Counted from the first letter of the stretch, positions 18,768 through 28,106 are shown. The stretch is DNA of 62,322 nt from Chloroflexota bacterium (GCA_021787595.1 JAJYLQ010000021.1:1-62322); one strand, 5' to 3'. The notes: a model not told the origin generated them from the letters alone. A program made the numbers and translations.

Positions 18768-20612
18768 ATGATAAATTTGTTTGGCTATAACACACCTCTT
18801 CCGGCAGGATGGGAATGGCTCAGCAATCCTTACATAGCCTTTGTAGTTAATCTCTTACTCGCCTCTCTCTTGGCAATAGTTCTGCAGACAGTCGTTTTTA
18901 GAATTATTAAGATATGGACCAGAGGGACAGAAACAGAGCTCGATGACGTGATCTTGGGTGTTCTTCGGTACCCGCTGATTGTCCTTATTGTTTTGTTGGG
19001 GATAAGATCAGCCTTAGATGCTCTGGGCATTGAGTTTCTAACTCAAAATACGGACAAGGTATTTTGGGCGATCGGGGTGCTTCTCTTAACTTATGTGATA
19101 TGGCGGATAAGTAGGGATGTTTTGTTACATTATTGGAAAGAACGTGCGGAGGAGAGTGAAACAGGCGTTGACGACATTCTATCGCCACTCGTAAATATTA
19201 TTGCGCCCATAATAATCTTTGTTATAGGTGGATTGATATCTTTGCAGGTGCTCGGATTTAATATTTTGGGTTTGACAGTAATAATCAGCGCCGGTTCTTT
19301 CATATTGGCACTTGCTTTACAAGCCCCTCTGACCAACATTTTTAGCGGAATTAGTTTAATTATGGATACGCCATTTGCGTTGGGCGATATTATCATTTTG
19401 TCAGATAATAGCATTTGTCAAGTCGTGCGGATCGGTTTGAGAGTCACAGAGCTATACAATATGGTCAATCATTCCAACATTTTTGTGCCGAATAGTAAAA
19501 TGGCAGGAGAGACGCTGGTGAACATCAGCAGCCCCACACCTGACCTAAAGGCATGGATTATTATTGGAATTGAACAGGCACCTGAAGCATTGAAGCGCGC
19601 ACCAGATTTATTGCTGGAAATCGCTCGCGCGAATCCATATATCCTAGGTGATGGGAAAAGCAACCTCGAGGCTATGGAGCATAGAAAAGAATATATTGAG
19701 AAGAGAATAGACTCCAGAGCAGATACTAACGAGTACCATGCTCGCGAATTGAAAGAAATTATTTGGGGAATGGAAATGATTAAGGTCCAGAATGAACTTT
19801 ATGAGGAAATAGAAAATTTGCGCCATGGTCTGAAAGGCCTTTCATGGCTTATTTATAAAGCAAAAGTAAGTGATTTGGGCGAGGAAGAACTTTCCTTGGA
19901 ACAACTTTATGAGGAAGCAGACCAACAGGAAAAACTCAACCAGAAAGAAGAAACCTCTAAGAAAAAACAAGCAGGAGGCCCGCAAGATGGACGAGGGTTA
20001 AGTGTCAAGGAAAAACAACAAATTGTAAAAAAATTTATATTGATAAGAAACTATTTTGAAGATATGTTATCAGGCAAGTATAAATTGTGGGTTGATGTAC
20101 GTAGTAAAGATCCAAATCTACGCAAAGTGGACAAAACCGGTGAGGGAGGAATTTCAGTGGTCGGTTCATATGTTCAAAAAGAAAAGCAGGAAGGTAAAAT
20201 TCACGCCGATGCTAATCGTCGTAGGAAGAAACTTATAAAGAGATTGGAGAAACTTGAGAAACAGATAACCAATCCAAATGAAGTGGACGAATTGCGGTTG
20301 AATGTAATGGTTAATGAATTTGATAAATGGATTGCAGAGAAATTCTTGGATAGCTTCAATGATTGGCAGCGCCCAATCGTTTCATTTGATAGCTTCGGCG
20401 ACTATACATTTAACCTAAAGTTAACATTCTTCATAGACGACATTTATCTTGAAAAATTCGCGCGTATAAACCGGGTTCCATCTGATCTTCGACGGCGCAT
20501 CACTGAGCGACTCACTGAGGAGGGCATCAAAGTCAACCCGAATCCGACCCAGATTATTGACTTGCAAGATGGGCTTGAAAAATTCCAATCGGAAAATAAG
20601 AATGTAAGCTGA
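18768..20612 (+). CDS. MscS-family channel with large cytoplasmic insertion
   Basis: A 614-residue mechanosensitive-type channel. Four to five TM helices occupy residues 20-200. The pore helix/β-domain block (ALALQAPLTNIFSGISLIMDTPFALGDIII, 178-207 overall) is followed by VGL-like strand motifs and VPNSKMAGE. In ordinary MscS the αβ domain follows at once. Here about 240 residues of charged, helical, coiled-coil-like sequence (about 280-520) intervene before a final αβ-like segment (FNLKLTFFIDD...). The last part resembles the usual MscS C-terminal domain. Preceded by 217 bases of A+T-rich spacer with GGAG before the ATG. Confidence 0.8.
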   Translation: MINLFGYNTPLPAGWEWLSNPYIAFVVNLLLASLLAIVLQTVVFRIIKIWTRGTETELDDVILGVLRYPLIVLIVLLGIRSALDALGIEFLTQNTDKVFWAIGVLLLTYVIWRISRDVLLHYWKERAEESETGVDDILSPLVNIIAPIIIFVIGGLISLQVLGFNILGLTVIISAGSFILALALQAPLTNIFSGISLIMDTPFALGDIIILSDNSICQVVRIGLRVTELYNMVNHSNIFVPNSKMAGETLVNISSPTPDLKAWIIIGIEQAPEALKRAPDLLLEIARANPYILGDGKSNLEAMEHRKEYIEKRIDSRADTNEYHARELKEIIWGMEMIKVQNELYEEIENLRHGLKGLSWLIYKAKVSDLGEEELSLEQLYEEADQQEKLNQKEETSKKKQAGGPQDGRGLSVKEKQQIVKKFILIRNYFEDMLSGKYKLWVDVRSKDPNLRKVDKTGEGGISVVGSYVQKEKQEGKIHADANRRRKKLIKRLEKLEKQITNPNEVDELRLNVMVNEFDKWIAEKFLDSFNDWQRPIVSFDSFGDYTFNLKLTFFIDDIYLEKFARINRVPSDLRRRITERLTEEGIKVNPNPTQIIDLQDGLEKFQSENKNVS

Positions 20613-20660
20613 ACAGTTGCACCAAACTTAATTCAAGCAAGTTATGCTTTGGAGAGTGAT

Positions 20661-23522
20661 ATGGGAAATTGGCAAAGACGACATATTTGGGTTGCAGTTG
20701 CATTGGGCGTCTGCATGATTGCAGTTTGGTTGTCGCTTACTACAACTGTAAACAACGCACAGGATTATTCTCTTCAATGTATTGATTCAGGTCGGGGAAA
20801 TGATCTACTGAATGTTAAGGCCATTTTGCAGAAATCTGAATCCGACCTTCGCAACGGGCAAGATGTCGGTATAGCCGAAGCAGATCGCGGTGTTATCGAA
20901 ACGGCCGTTTCGGTATTTTCTGTTCCTCTCGGGATTTCAACACCTTCAACCACTTCTGTTCCAAAATGCCCACATCCAACCGCACTTTCTATCGAACAAA
21001 CACCCGGCTTCCAATCTTCACTTGCACCTTCTGTATCTACGCCTACACCTACAGCCACTCCTTCTGCCTCCGCAACACCAATTCTTGCTTTTAATGACCT
21101 GCCTTTAAAAGACCAAATTAGCACGGTGGAACCGTTTGTTAACAGCGTTGATAATGATATCCAAACCCTTCATAATACTGCTTGGCCTTTCGTCTTACTT
21201 ATCCTTTTTGGCGTTCTTCTTGCGCTTTTATCCTCATATTTTGCAACGTCTTTAATTAACCGTCTATTGACCCGAAATTGGTATAAGAAATTGAACGCCA
21301 ATGAACAAGAACTAATTGACCAGTTTAAGGGAATATTACAAAAACTATCTTTCGATTCAATATACGCCATTTTGAATCGTAATATTCTTGGGGAAGATCT
21401 CAAGCAGGATGTCGCTTCTTTGGAAAAGCATTACAGAACCCATCACCAAGAGGAAGAGATGGACTGGTATATGGCTTCCCGCATATTATACAAGGTCGGT
21501 TATGTATGTCGGGCCGAAAGTGCAAAAATGTCTGAGAGGGAAGTGTATGATGCCTATCAAATCGTTCAAAAGATTATTTCTCTCGGCTTAAGAAAACAGT
21601 TGGTCAGACTAGCCGATACGTTGACATTCTTTCTAGCCTTATGGCTTATTCTTAACTCAGGAATCCCGCTGACCCTATCTGCTGTATCTAAATCGTCAGC
21701 CCTATTAGGTGGGTTCATGGAGCCTTGGCTCCACTTTGTAGAACTTCTTGGAGGTGGCATACTGCTTATTGTTATTAGTATGCCCATTTTAGAATATGGA
21801 ATCCGCTGGTTTACCGAAAAGACCTGGTCAGACTTTGATGATCTGCTGGTAGGCGTTATTGGGGGGCCACTCATTGTGGTTGTCATTGCCGTAATTATAT
21901 CTTTATCGATAAGTCAGGTCCCCGATTATTTTATTTATTATGTTCGCATTGGTTGGAATATTGCTAACCAAACTAAATGGAGCCAATCCCTTGTAACTCT
22001 CTTGATAGGTTGGTTGGCAATTTTCTTACTAAATAAAGTAATTGTTTATGCCCTCTTGCGGTGGAGCGAGCGTACAGAACAAAAATATGACGATATGTTT
22101 GTGCGTATTATACAGGTGTTTGGGACGTTTATTCTGATCGCAATTGATTTAGGGGTCTTGCTAACTAATTTTCAGGAGGATATTACAAAATTAACGGGCG
22201 TTGATAATATCCTGCTTCCCTATTCGATCATCGTCAGTGTTTTTAGCGCAGTATTAGGTTACGCCAGCAGAGACGCGATAGAAAATTTCTTTGGGGGTAT
22301 TATGCTACAGGTCGACGCGCCTTTTCGGGTTGGAGAAAGACTCGATTTGGGTGAGGGTCAAATTTGTGATGTTCGCGAACTTGGTATGCGCAGTACGACC
22401 TTATATAACATCTCAGAAAATAATGAAATATCTGTTCCTAACAGCGAAATGGCGAAAAAGACGATCAAGAATCTATCGCGACCGGACCGTTCATTTCGCT
22501 CTATCTCAAAAGCGATAGTTCCTTATAATCCTACGGATATTCAAAAATTGGAATCGACATTGATGGATATTGCCTATTTGGAGGGCGAGGTTGATGAAAT
22601 GCGCGTGGCGGAAGAGGAAATCGGTACACATCAGCACGCTTTAGGAAGGAGATCCGTTATAGAGGAACTTAAAAGCCTTGAAAGATCGCATCCTCAAATA
22701 TTGGGGGCGGTCACTTCGCAAATTGAAGGGGGAGGAAAATTTAGCGAACGACTTATATTCCCTGAGCTATATGAGCGATTGGAACGAGTCTTTAGGTTGC
22801 GAAAAGAATATGAGCAAGTATATTCTGAAGCACAAAATGAATTAAAGAATATTATCGCCACTGTTTCTCAATATTCAGATAAACATTACCTTGAGCAATT
22901 TACTGACTTGGTACGCGAAGTGGATTTGAGGATATATCTTTTGTACTTAAATGGTAAAGAAAAAGAAAAAATTGATCCTTTTTCAGAAGAAGATGAGAAA
23001 AAAATAGAAAATCTTATTGTAGATTTTGGATTTAGAAACAAGGATGTGAATATCATTAAGGGCAAATTATTAGAACTGGGCAACCAAAATGTTAAATATA
23101 TTGATGAGGAATTGAAGAAACGTGCTGAAAAGAGTTATGGAGATAAGATAGGTTACATGGGAATAAAAGCCAGGACAGAACGTTGGGAGAAAGAAAGACT
23201 GCGAAAAGTCTCCCAAATTGCAGCGGAGACGAGCATTATCGGAGAATTGACTCTTGCCATCGCAACAAGCTTGCCAGCAATTCGTCCCGATATGGATCGT
23301 CTTTTTACTGAGTTAAATAAAGAGCCTGTAGTAATCTCCACTTCTTTGGCACTTCAAGAACAACACTTTAAAGAGATTCAGCTTGGTTATTATGCAATGC
23401 ACACAGAGCGCAAAGATATTGTCTCCCACAAGGTAAATAAGGCCATTCGTCGTCGCATGTTTCGTGCTGGGGTAGTTCCTGTAAGCCAAGAGGAACTTGT
23501 TGATTGGCAAGAAAGAGCCTGA
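20661..23522 (+). CDS. large MscS-family channel with periplasmic domain and coiled-coil tail
   Basis: A 953-residue protein. TM1 (about 8-27) is followed by an extracytoplasmic segment of about 140 residues with a Thr/Pro/Ser linker, then TM2 (about 175-200), a helical cytoplasmic stretch, and six or so further TM helices (about 315-540). The MscS pore/β-domain core follows (GYASRDAIENFFGGIMLQV, VDAPFRVGERLD, VPNSEMAKKTI; about 530-615). The last 340 residues are charged and helical, with no clear MscS αβ domain. The ATG at 20661 with GGAGAG upstream is preferred over TTG at 20649. Downstream gene starts one base after its stop. Confidence 0.8.
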   Translation: MGNWQRRHIWVAVALGVCMIAVWLSLTTTVNNAQDYSLQCIDSGRGNDLLNVKAILQKSESDLRNGQDVGIAEADRGVIETAVSVFSVPLGISTPSTTSVPKCPHPTALSIEQTPGFQSSLAPSVSTPTPTATPSASATPILAFNDLPLKDQISTVEPFVNSVDNDIQTLHNTAWPFVLLILFGVLLALLSSYFATSLINRLLTRNWYKKLNANEQELIDQFKGILQKLSFDSIYAILNRNILGEDLKQDVASLEKHYRTHHQEEEMDWYMASRILYKVGYVCRAESAKMSEREVYDAYQIVQKIISLGLRKQLVRLADTLTFFLALWLILNSGIPLTLSAVSKSSALLGGFMEPWLHFVELLGGGILLIVISMPILEYGIRWFTEKTWSDFDDLLVGVIGGPLIVVVIAVIISLSISQVPDYFIYYVRIGWNIANQTKWSQSLVTLLIGWLAIFLLNKVIVYALLRWSERTEQKYDDMFVRIIQVFGTFILIAIDLGVLLTNFQEDITKLTGVDNILLPYSIIVSVFSAVLGYASRDAIENFFGGIMLQVDAPFRVGERLDLGEGQICDVRELGMRSTTLYNISENNEISVPNSEMAKKTIKNLSRPDRSFRSISKAIVPYNPTDIQKLESTLMDIAYLEGEVDEMRVAEEEIGTHQHALGRRSVIEELKSLERSHPQILGAVTSQIEGGGKFSERLIFPELYERLERVFRLRKEYEQVYSEAQNELKNIIATVSQYSDKHYLEQFTDLVREVDLRIYLLYLNGKEKEKIDPFSEEDEKKIENLIVDFGFRNKDVNIIKGKLLELGNQNVKYIDEELKKRAEKSYGDKIGYMGIKARTERWEKERLRKVSQIAAETSIIGELTLAIATSLPAIRPDMDRLFTELNKEPVVISTSLALQEQHFKEIQLGYYAMHTERKDIVSHKVNKAIRRRMFRAGVVPVSQEELVDWQERA

Positions 23523-23523
23523 G

Positions 23524-24366
23524 ATGGAAAAAAATAATTTGAGTAAATACTTAAAATGGAGTATTGCTTTTCTCTTTGGTCTTACCATTCTATACCTTCT
23601 TATTTGGTCAGAGAGTTTGGCAACATTGTTAAGCAAGGGCGCGCCTACACCTTCACCATGGCTGTTTCGACTGGAAATAATGGTTGTCATTCTTGCCATC
23701 GTGAGTAGATGGGAGCGAATACAGGAAGTTATTCACATTTGGAATACATGGCGTGAAGGGATCAGTATTTTGAGGTATTCTCTTGAAAGTGTTGGAATTG
23801 CTTTCTTAATTATGTTGATCTTATCTTCAAATGTTCTGATAAACTTTTCATCTTCAGTGCTGATGAACAACTTCTTATTGGTGTCATTTTTTGCCTTTGT
23901 AACAGTTGGCTTGACTTTGTGGATTCTTGTTGCTTTGTCGGGAACTCTAGACGGGCCGAAACTGGTTCGTGAACCTTATCTTTTTGGCGACAATACTGTT
24001 ATTGAGGAGTTAAAGAAACTTGGTTTGAATATCTTGCGCGAAGAAAATGCTAAGCTTGATCTCCTTTCTTTGAGTAAAAAACCGGAGAGTGAGTTCGTAG
24101 AAGTGTTGTTGGGAAAGGAGAAAAAGCTATTAACAGTAGAAGAGAAAAAACGATTGGCTAATGAGGAAATAAAGCTATTAGAAGATATGGGGGCATTGGT
24201 AGATGAAGAGAAAAAACGATTAATCAATGAAAAGATAAAACAATTAACTGAAGAAGAGAAAAAGAAGTCAAAATGGGAAATTGTTTTACGGCTTGAACTT
24301 GATCTTGCGGGAAATATAAATAACATTGTTCGTTACGACAATGTTGAAGATTATCGAAAATTATGA
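23524..24366 (+). CDS. unknown membrane protein with repeated coiled-coil tail
   Basis: A 280-residue protein with no family I recognise. Hydrophobic helices lie at about 10-33, 40-60, 85-110 and 115-145. The cytoplasmic tail from about 150 is strongly charged. It contains an internal repeat, EEKKRLANEEIKLL followed 20 residues later by DEEKKRLINEKIKQL, and then more KK/EE-rich helix, giving a likely coiled coil. It starts one base after the stop of the large MscS gene, so it is probably co-translated and a partner of that channel. Low G+C like its neighbours. Confidence 0.65.
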   Translation: MEKNNLSKYLKWSIAFLFGLTILYLLIWSESLATLLSKGAPTPSPWLFRLEIMVVILAIVSRWERIQEVIHIWNTWREGISILRYSLESVGIAFLIMLILSSNVLINFSSSVLMNNFLLVSFFAFVTVGLTLWILVALSGTLDGPKLVREPYLFGDNTVIEELKKLGLNILREENAKLDLLSLSKKPESEFVEVLLGKEKKLLTVEEKKRLANEEIKLLEDMGALVDEEKKRLINEKIKQLTEEEKKKSKWEIVLRLELDLAGNINNIVRYDNVEDYRKL

Positions 24367-24381
24367 TTTTTCAATGAGCGG

Positions 24382-26136
24382 ATGACTATGGAAGAATCTC
24401 CATGGCTTCAAGTAATTGGCGATGCCTATGTCGTTCTAGCGCTGGATTTGGCAACCTTCGTTACTGATGACTCACTTAATGACCTAGAACAAATCAGAGG
24501 GCAAAAATTCTTCGATAACTATTTAGAGAATTTGCCGCACATCGTAGAGCAGGGACCGTTTGAATTATCGAGAGAATACAAAAAACGCGAACAAAGTGGA
24601 TATGGCTTTGGCATTTTTAACCGCGTGCTAGCTGAAGACAACTTTGCCCCAACCTATTCGGTCGACAAGGACAAGATCGAATTCCCATCCCATTTGATCA
24701 ACAATGTACAATTCAAGGATCGTTTTCTGCCCGTATGGAAGCGCTGGGAGTTCTACCTTCGCGTTTCAAGCAATGGCATCATTACAATGATCCTGCACCT
24801 AAGGATCCCAAAATATAGGGAAATTGAGCTGGTCGCTCAAGATGTGATGGGCCTGCACTACTATTTCGATATGGCAAATGCCATGGAGAAACGGAGAGAA
24901 CTGCAAGTTGGCTTGACAGCAGAAAATTTGTCACAATTACAGAAAGAAAACACCCAGAAAAAAAGCGATTCAATCGAACAACTGATTGCATGGGTCCAGG
25001 AACGATCCATGAATCAACTGGAAGATGAAAAATCCCCAGTTGTGTGGCAAATGGCTGTTGAAGTGATGAGAAGATGGATACAAACTATAGATGGGAAAAT
25101 TTCTATATTAGATGACAACAGCAAAACATGGAACATAAATCTCAGCCTAAAACCACGTTCGGGGACTCTCAGGGAGATTTTCACTACTTACATTTTAACT
25201 TCTATACGAGATCGTAAAAAACAGCCCTCACTTTCTACTGGGCTATCACCGCAAGAAATCCTCTCATCAGCTACATATCAACAGGTCGTCGCGGCGATAA
25301 CTGAAGGGGTTTTGCTTCATGGACGAAAGGATTATACGCTTCCTGCTCACAATCTGCAAAGAGCATCCAATTTGATGGAGACAAACTTGGCAACTTGGGA
25401 TAAAGAGCTTTGTATTATCACAGACGGGAGTGCATTTATATACTACCGTCCATTTGAAAAGCAGCAAGTGGCATTCTCCAGCCGAGAAGTCAGTTATGAG
25501 GATTACTGGCTCACGATTTTCCGCCTAATGGAATTCGGTTTAGAAGTAAAGATGTTAGCACTTTTGCTTGAAAAGCAAAGCTCTAATGCCTTGGCATTAC
25601 GTTTATCGCAAAAATGGGAAACAGGAAAAGAGGGCCGAACTCAATCCACAAATGACGTTTCAATGTTTTTATTAAACACAAGCCGACTACTTGCTCATAC
25701 GCGCAGCTTGAGTACTGCTCCAATTGTTGGGCAAGCCAGTTATTCCATCCACAAGTATGAATTCCTTTTAGGGTGTTTCGGTGTGCCCGTAATCCTTGCA
25801 CATGCAGAGACCAACCTTGAAAACATGTCGCAACTACTTGAACGAAACATTGATCTAGAGCTACAACTTGAAGGTCAGACTGTGAACGAAAACGCACTTG
25901 CGTTTTCGTTGGTATTTGCAAGTGTTTCTCTCGCAATGGGCTTTTTAGCCTTCCCGTCTTTCTTGGCAGATTGGCAAACTCAAGATCCTTTTCCAAAAAC
26001 CCTCTGGCTATATCCATATTTTGGCTGGATTGGTGTTGGTTTAATGGGTTTTCTCTCGATTATCAGTATCGGCGCTTTCTTCTTTGCAGTCAGAATGTTT
26101 TTTAGGCTCAGAAGAAAGCGTAAGACGCTGTTGTAA
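24382..26136 (+). CDS. unknown protein, large soluble domain plus C-terminal TM hairpin
   Basis: A 584-residue protein of unknown family. About 500 residues appear soluble (mixed helix and strand, Glu/Lys/Gln-rich helices near 185-215 and 415-445). They end in a long helix (about 480-505) leading straight into two TM helices (about 510-535 and 550-575) and a basic RLRRKRK tail. A long helix feeding a terminal TM pair recalls CorA-type transporters, but the GMN loop motif is absent and I see no sequence similarity. Last gene of the A+T-rich cassette; its stop is immediately followed by the remnant of another channel gene. Confidence 0.6.
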   Translation: MTMEESPWLQVIGDAYVVLALDLATFVTDDSLNDLEQIRGQKFFDNYLENLPHIVEQGPFELSREYKKREQSGYGFGIFNRVLAEDNFAPTYSVDKDKIEFPSHLINNVQFKDRFLPVWKRWEFYLRVSSNGIITMILHLRIPKYREIELVAQDVMGLHYYFDMANAMEKRRELQVGLTAENLSQLQKENTQKKSDSIEQLIAWVQERSMNQLEDEKSPVVWQMAVEVMRRWIQTIDGKISILDDNSKTWNINLSLKPRSGTLREIFTTYILTSIRDRKKQPSLSTGLSPQEILSSATYQQVVAAITEGVLLHGRKDYTLPAHNLQRASNLMETNLATWDKELCIITDGSAFIYYRPFEKQQVAFSSREVSYEDYWLTIFRLMEFGLEVKMLALLLEKQSSNALALRLSQKWETGKEGRTQSTNDVSMFLLNTSRLLAHTRSLSTAPIVGQASYSIHKYEFLLGCFGVPVILAHAETNLENMSQLLERNIDLELQLEGQTVNENALAFSLVFASVSLAMGFLAFPSFLADWQTQDPFPKTLWLYPYFGWIGVGLMGFLSIISIGAFFFAVRMFFRLRRKRKTLL

Positions 26137-26205
26137 AGCTCGGATGTGAAAAATCTCATCGTGTTTGCGCCGGAAGATAAAGTCATCGTACTCGCTGAAA
26201 GTTAA
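26137..26205 (+). pseudogene. 3' remnant of a second CASTOR-like channel gene
   Basis: Beginning at the codon right after the previous stop, 22 codons read SSDVKNLIVFAPEDKVIVLAES without its initial bases being a start, then TAA. The C-terminus of the channel at 16649-18550 ends RFTPEDKIIVVAEK, so FxPEDKxIVxAE is shared. There is no start codon or ribosome site and the rest of the gene is missing. The remnant is the 3' end of an ancestral channel gene that the cassette apparently replaced or displaced. Confidence 0.8.
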
Positions 26206-26249
26206 TCTGAAAGCGATGAATTGCGCGGCAGGTTTCAGCCTGCCGCGTC

Positions 26250-26990
26250 TTATAACGCGCCGGCTTCGATTCCTTCCTTCCCCAGCGCCTCCCGCACCCG
26301 CTTTGCATTTTCCGCGGCGCGGACGTTATCGCCGTGCAAACACAACGTATCCACTTTGACTCGTTTGCCAGAAAAACCGATTCCATTTTCGACAAGAGTC
26401 ACAGCATGAGCCGCGACCTCTTCCGGTGACTCGATGATGGCATTCGGTTGTCCGCGCGGGACCAAGGTTCCATCGGGATTGTAATTACGGTCTGGGAATG
26501 CCTCGTTCGCGACGCGCAAACCCAACTCCGCCCCCGCTTCAGCCAGGCTTGAACCGGCCAGCCCGACCAGAATCAGATCCACGCTGAAGGCTTTCACCGC
26601 GCGTGCGATGGCATTCGCGAGGGCGCGATCCTTCGCGGCCTGATTGTAAAGCGCGCCGTGCGGCTTGACGTGACGCAGTTCAATCCCCTCTGATTTTGCA
26701 AATGCCGCCAGCGCGCCGATTTGATACAGGACAAACGCTTCAGTCTCTTCGACAGACAGATCCATCCTGCGCCGGCCGAAGCCCTGCAAATCAGGCCAGC
26801 CTGGATGTGCGCCAATCGCCACATTATATTTTTTCGCAAGCCGAATCGTTTTCCGCATGACCAGCGGATCGCCCGCGTGAAGTCCGCAGGCGAGGTTGGC
26901 GGACGTGATGAAAGGCATGACGGCTTCATCACTGCCGAGGTTGTATTGTCCAAAACTTTCACCCATGTCACAGTTGAGATCGATTCTCAT
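26250..26990 (-). CDS. pxpA: 5-oxoprolinase subunit A (LamB/YcsF family)
   Basis: A 246-residue protein starting MRIDLNCDMGESFG, the hallmark of the PxpA/YcsF family, with SANLACGLHAGDP (about 32-44), GAHPGWPDLQGFGRR and HVKPHGALYN metal/active-site segments. With PxpB and PxpC it forms the prokaryotic ATP-dependent 5-oxoprolinase that recycles pyroglutamate to glutamate. Start at 26990 with GGAGG upstream. Order here is pxpB-pxpC-(repeat)-pxpA on the minus strand, all three present. Confidence 0.95.
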   Translation of the reverse strand: MRIDLNCDMGESFGQYNLGSDEAVMPFITSANLACGLHAGDPLVMRKTIRLAKKYNVAIGAHPGWPDLQGFGRRRMDLSVEETEAFVLYQIGALAAFAKSEGIELRHVKPHGALYNQAAKDRALANAIARAVKAFSVDLILVGLAGSSLAEAGAELGLRVANEAFPDRNYNPDGTLVPRGQPNAIIESPEEVAAHAVTLVENGIGFSGKRVKVDTLCLHGDNVRAAENAKRVREALGKEGIEAGAL

Positions 26991-27000
26991 ATTGCCTCCA

Positions 27001-27164
27001 TGTCGTTGCGAGCGATGGTCGAGTAGGCGGTGGTTTTCCGCCTTATCGAGACCGAGCGCGGCAATCTCGTGTAACATTTATGTATTTGATGGATAAGATT
27101 GCCACACTGAGAGAACGCAGTGCTTCGTCGTGGCGCCAAGGCGCCACTCCTCGCAATGACATTA
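27001..27164. repeat. GTCATTGCGAGG repeat, composite copy
   Basis: Begins ATGTCGTTGCGAGCGATGG and ends CCACTCCTCGCAATGACAT. A hairpin GGCGGTGGTTTTCCGCC and a GTGGCGCCAAGGCGCCAC core are inside. It fills the gap between pxpC and pxpA and reaches the pxpC stop codon. Confidence 0.75.
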
Positions 27165-28106
27165 TGATTCAACAATACCACTCTTCATCTTCTGCATCAA
27201 CGCGCGATAGTTTTCCTGCGCGGCTTCGACCGTCGTCTCGCGAAAGCGGACGGAATCTTTTCCCGGCGCACATTGCGCCAGTAATGGCAGCTCCGCTGTG
27301 ATGACCGACGCGATCTTCGGATAGCCGCCCGCCGTGGCGCAATCCGCCATCATTACGATGGGCTGACCGCCGGCGGGAATTTGGATCGCGCCCGCCATCA
27401 TTCCCTCGCTGGTGATGTCCGCGCCGCCGACATGCTTCAATCGCGGTCCTTCCAAACGATAACCCATTCTGTCGGATGAATGACCGATTTTATAAGTTTC
27501 ATTCAAAAACATCTGAATACTTTTTTCATCGAAGCGGTTTTTTTGCGGGCCGAGAATCACATCCACAATTGGGTTTTCGGAATAGTCGAGTCTTGCTTCC
27601 TCCGCCAAACTCCGCGCCGATAACTCCGTCAATGGGCGCGAAGGTTTTCCGCTTCGCAAAAAATCCCCGGCTTGCAAAAGCCGTCCGCCGAGGCCGCCGA
27701 AATTTCCCCGCAAATAAGTTGATTGCGAGCCGAGAATTTTCGGCGCATCGAATCCGCCGGCCACCGCCAGATAACCCCACATGCCCGCGCCGGATTTTTT
27801 CAAACGAATTTTCCAGCCCGCGCGCACGAAACAAGAATCCCAAAGCGGAAAATCCCAAACATAAACCGATAAAGAAAATCCCGCGCCCGCCGCCGCGATC
27901 ACGCAATCCTGCGTCGCGGTCAATTGGATTTCGCCCGCGCCGATTTCAATCGCGGCAGCATCTAAAGAATTTCCAACCAAAAGATTCGCGGCTTGAAATG
28001 CAAACCGATCCATTGGTCCCGATGCAGGCACGCCGAATCTTCTAAAGCCAGCGCGTCCCAAATCTTGAATCGTTGCAAACCCGCTTACATCCAAAACTTC
28101 AAGCAT
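27162..28106 (-). CDS. pxpC: 5-oxoprolinase subunit C (biotin-dependent carboxyltransferase fold)
   Basis: A 314-residue KipA/PxpC protein. It shows the family opening LEVLDVSGFATIQDLGR, then GFRRFGVPASGPMDRFA, YLAVAGGFD, and late SSDRMGYRLEGP and GGQPIVMMADCATAGGYPKIA segments. It forms the catalytic BC complex of 5-oxoprolinase with PxpB. The ATG at 28106 gives the usual family N-terminus. An upstream TTG at 28160 would overlap pxpB and add an unrelated 18 residues. The 3' end runs to the edge of a palindromic repeat. Confidence 0.92.
   Translation of the reverse strand: MLEVLDVSGFATIQDLGRAGFRRFGVPASGPMDRFAFQAANLLVGNSLDAAAIEIGAGEIQLTATQDCVIAAAGAGFSLSVYVWDFPLWDSCFVRAGWKIRLKKSGAGMWGYLAVAGGFDAPKILGSQSTYLRGNFGGLGGRLLQAGDFLRSGKPSRPLTELSARSLAEEARLDYSENPIVDVILGPQKNRFDEKSIQMFLNETYKIGHSSDRMGYRLEGPRLKHVGGADITSEGMMAGAIQIPAGGQPIVMMADCATAGGYPKIASVITAELPLLAQCAPGKDSVRFRETTVEAAQENYRALMQKMKSGIVES

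Noticed and set aside
24382-26136. CorA magnesium transporter
   Set aside because: Topology is similar (long helix then two TM segments) but the GMN motif and CorA sequence features are absent.
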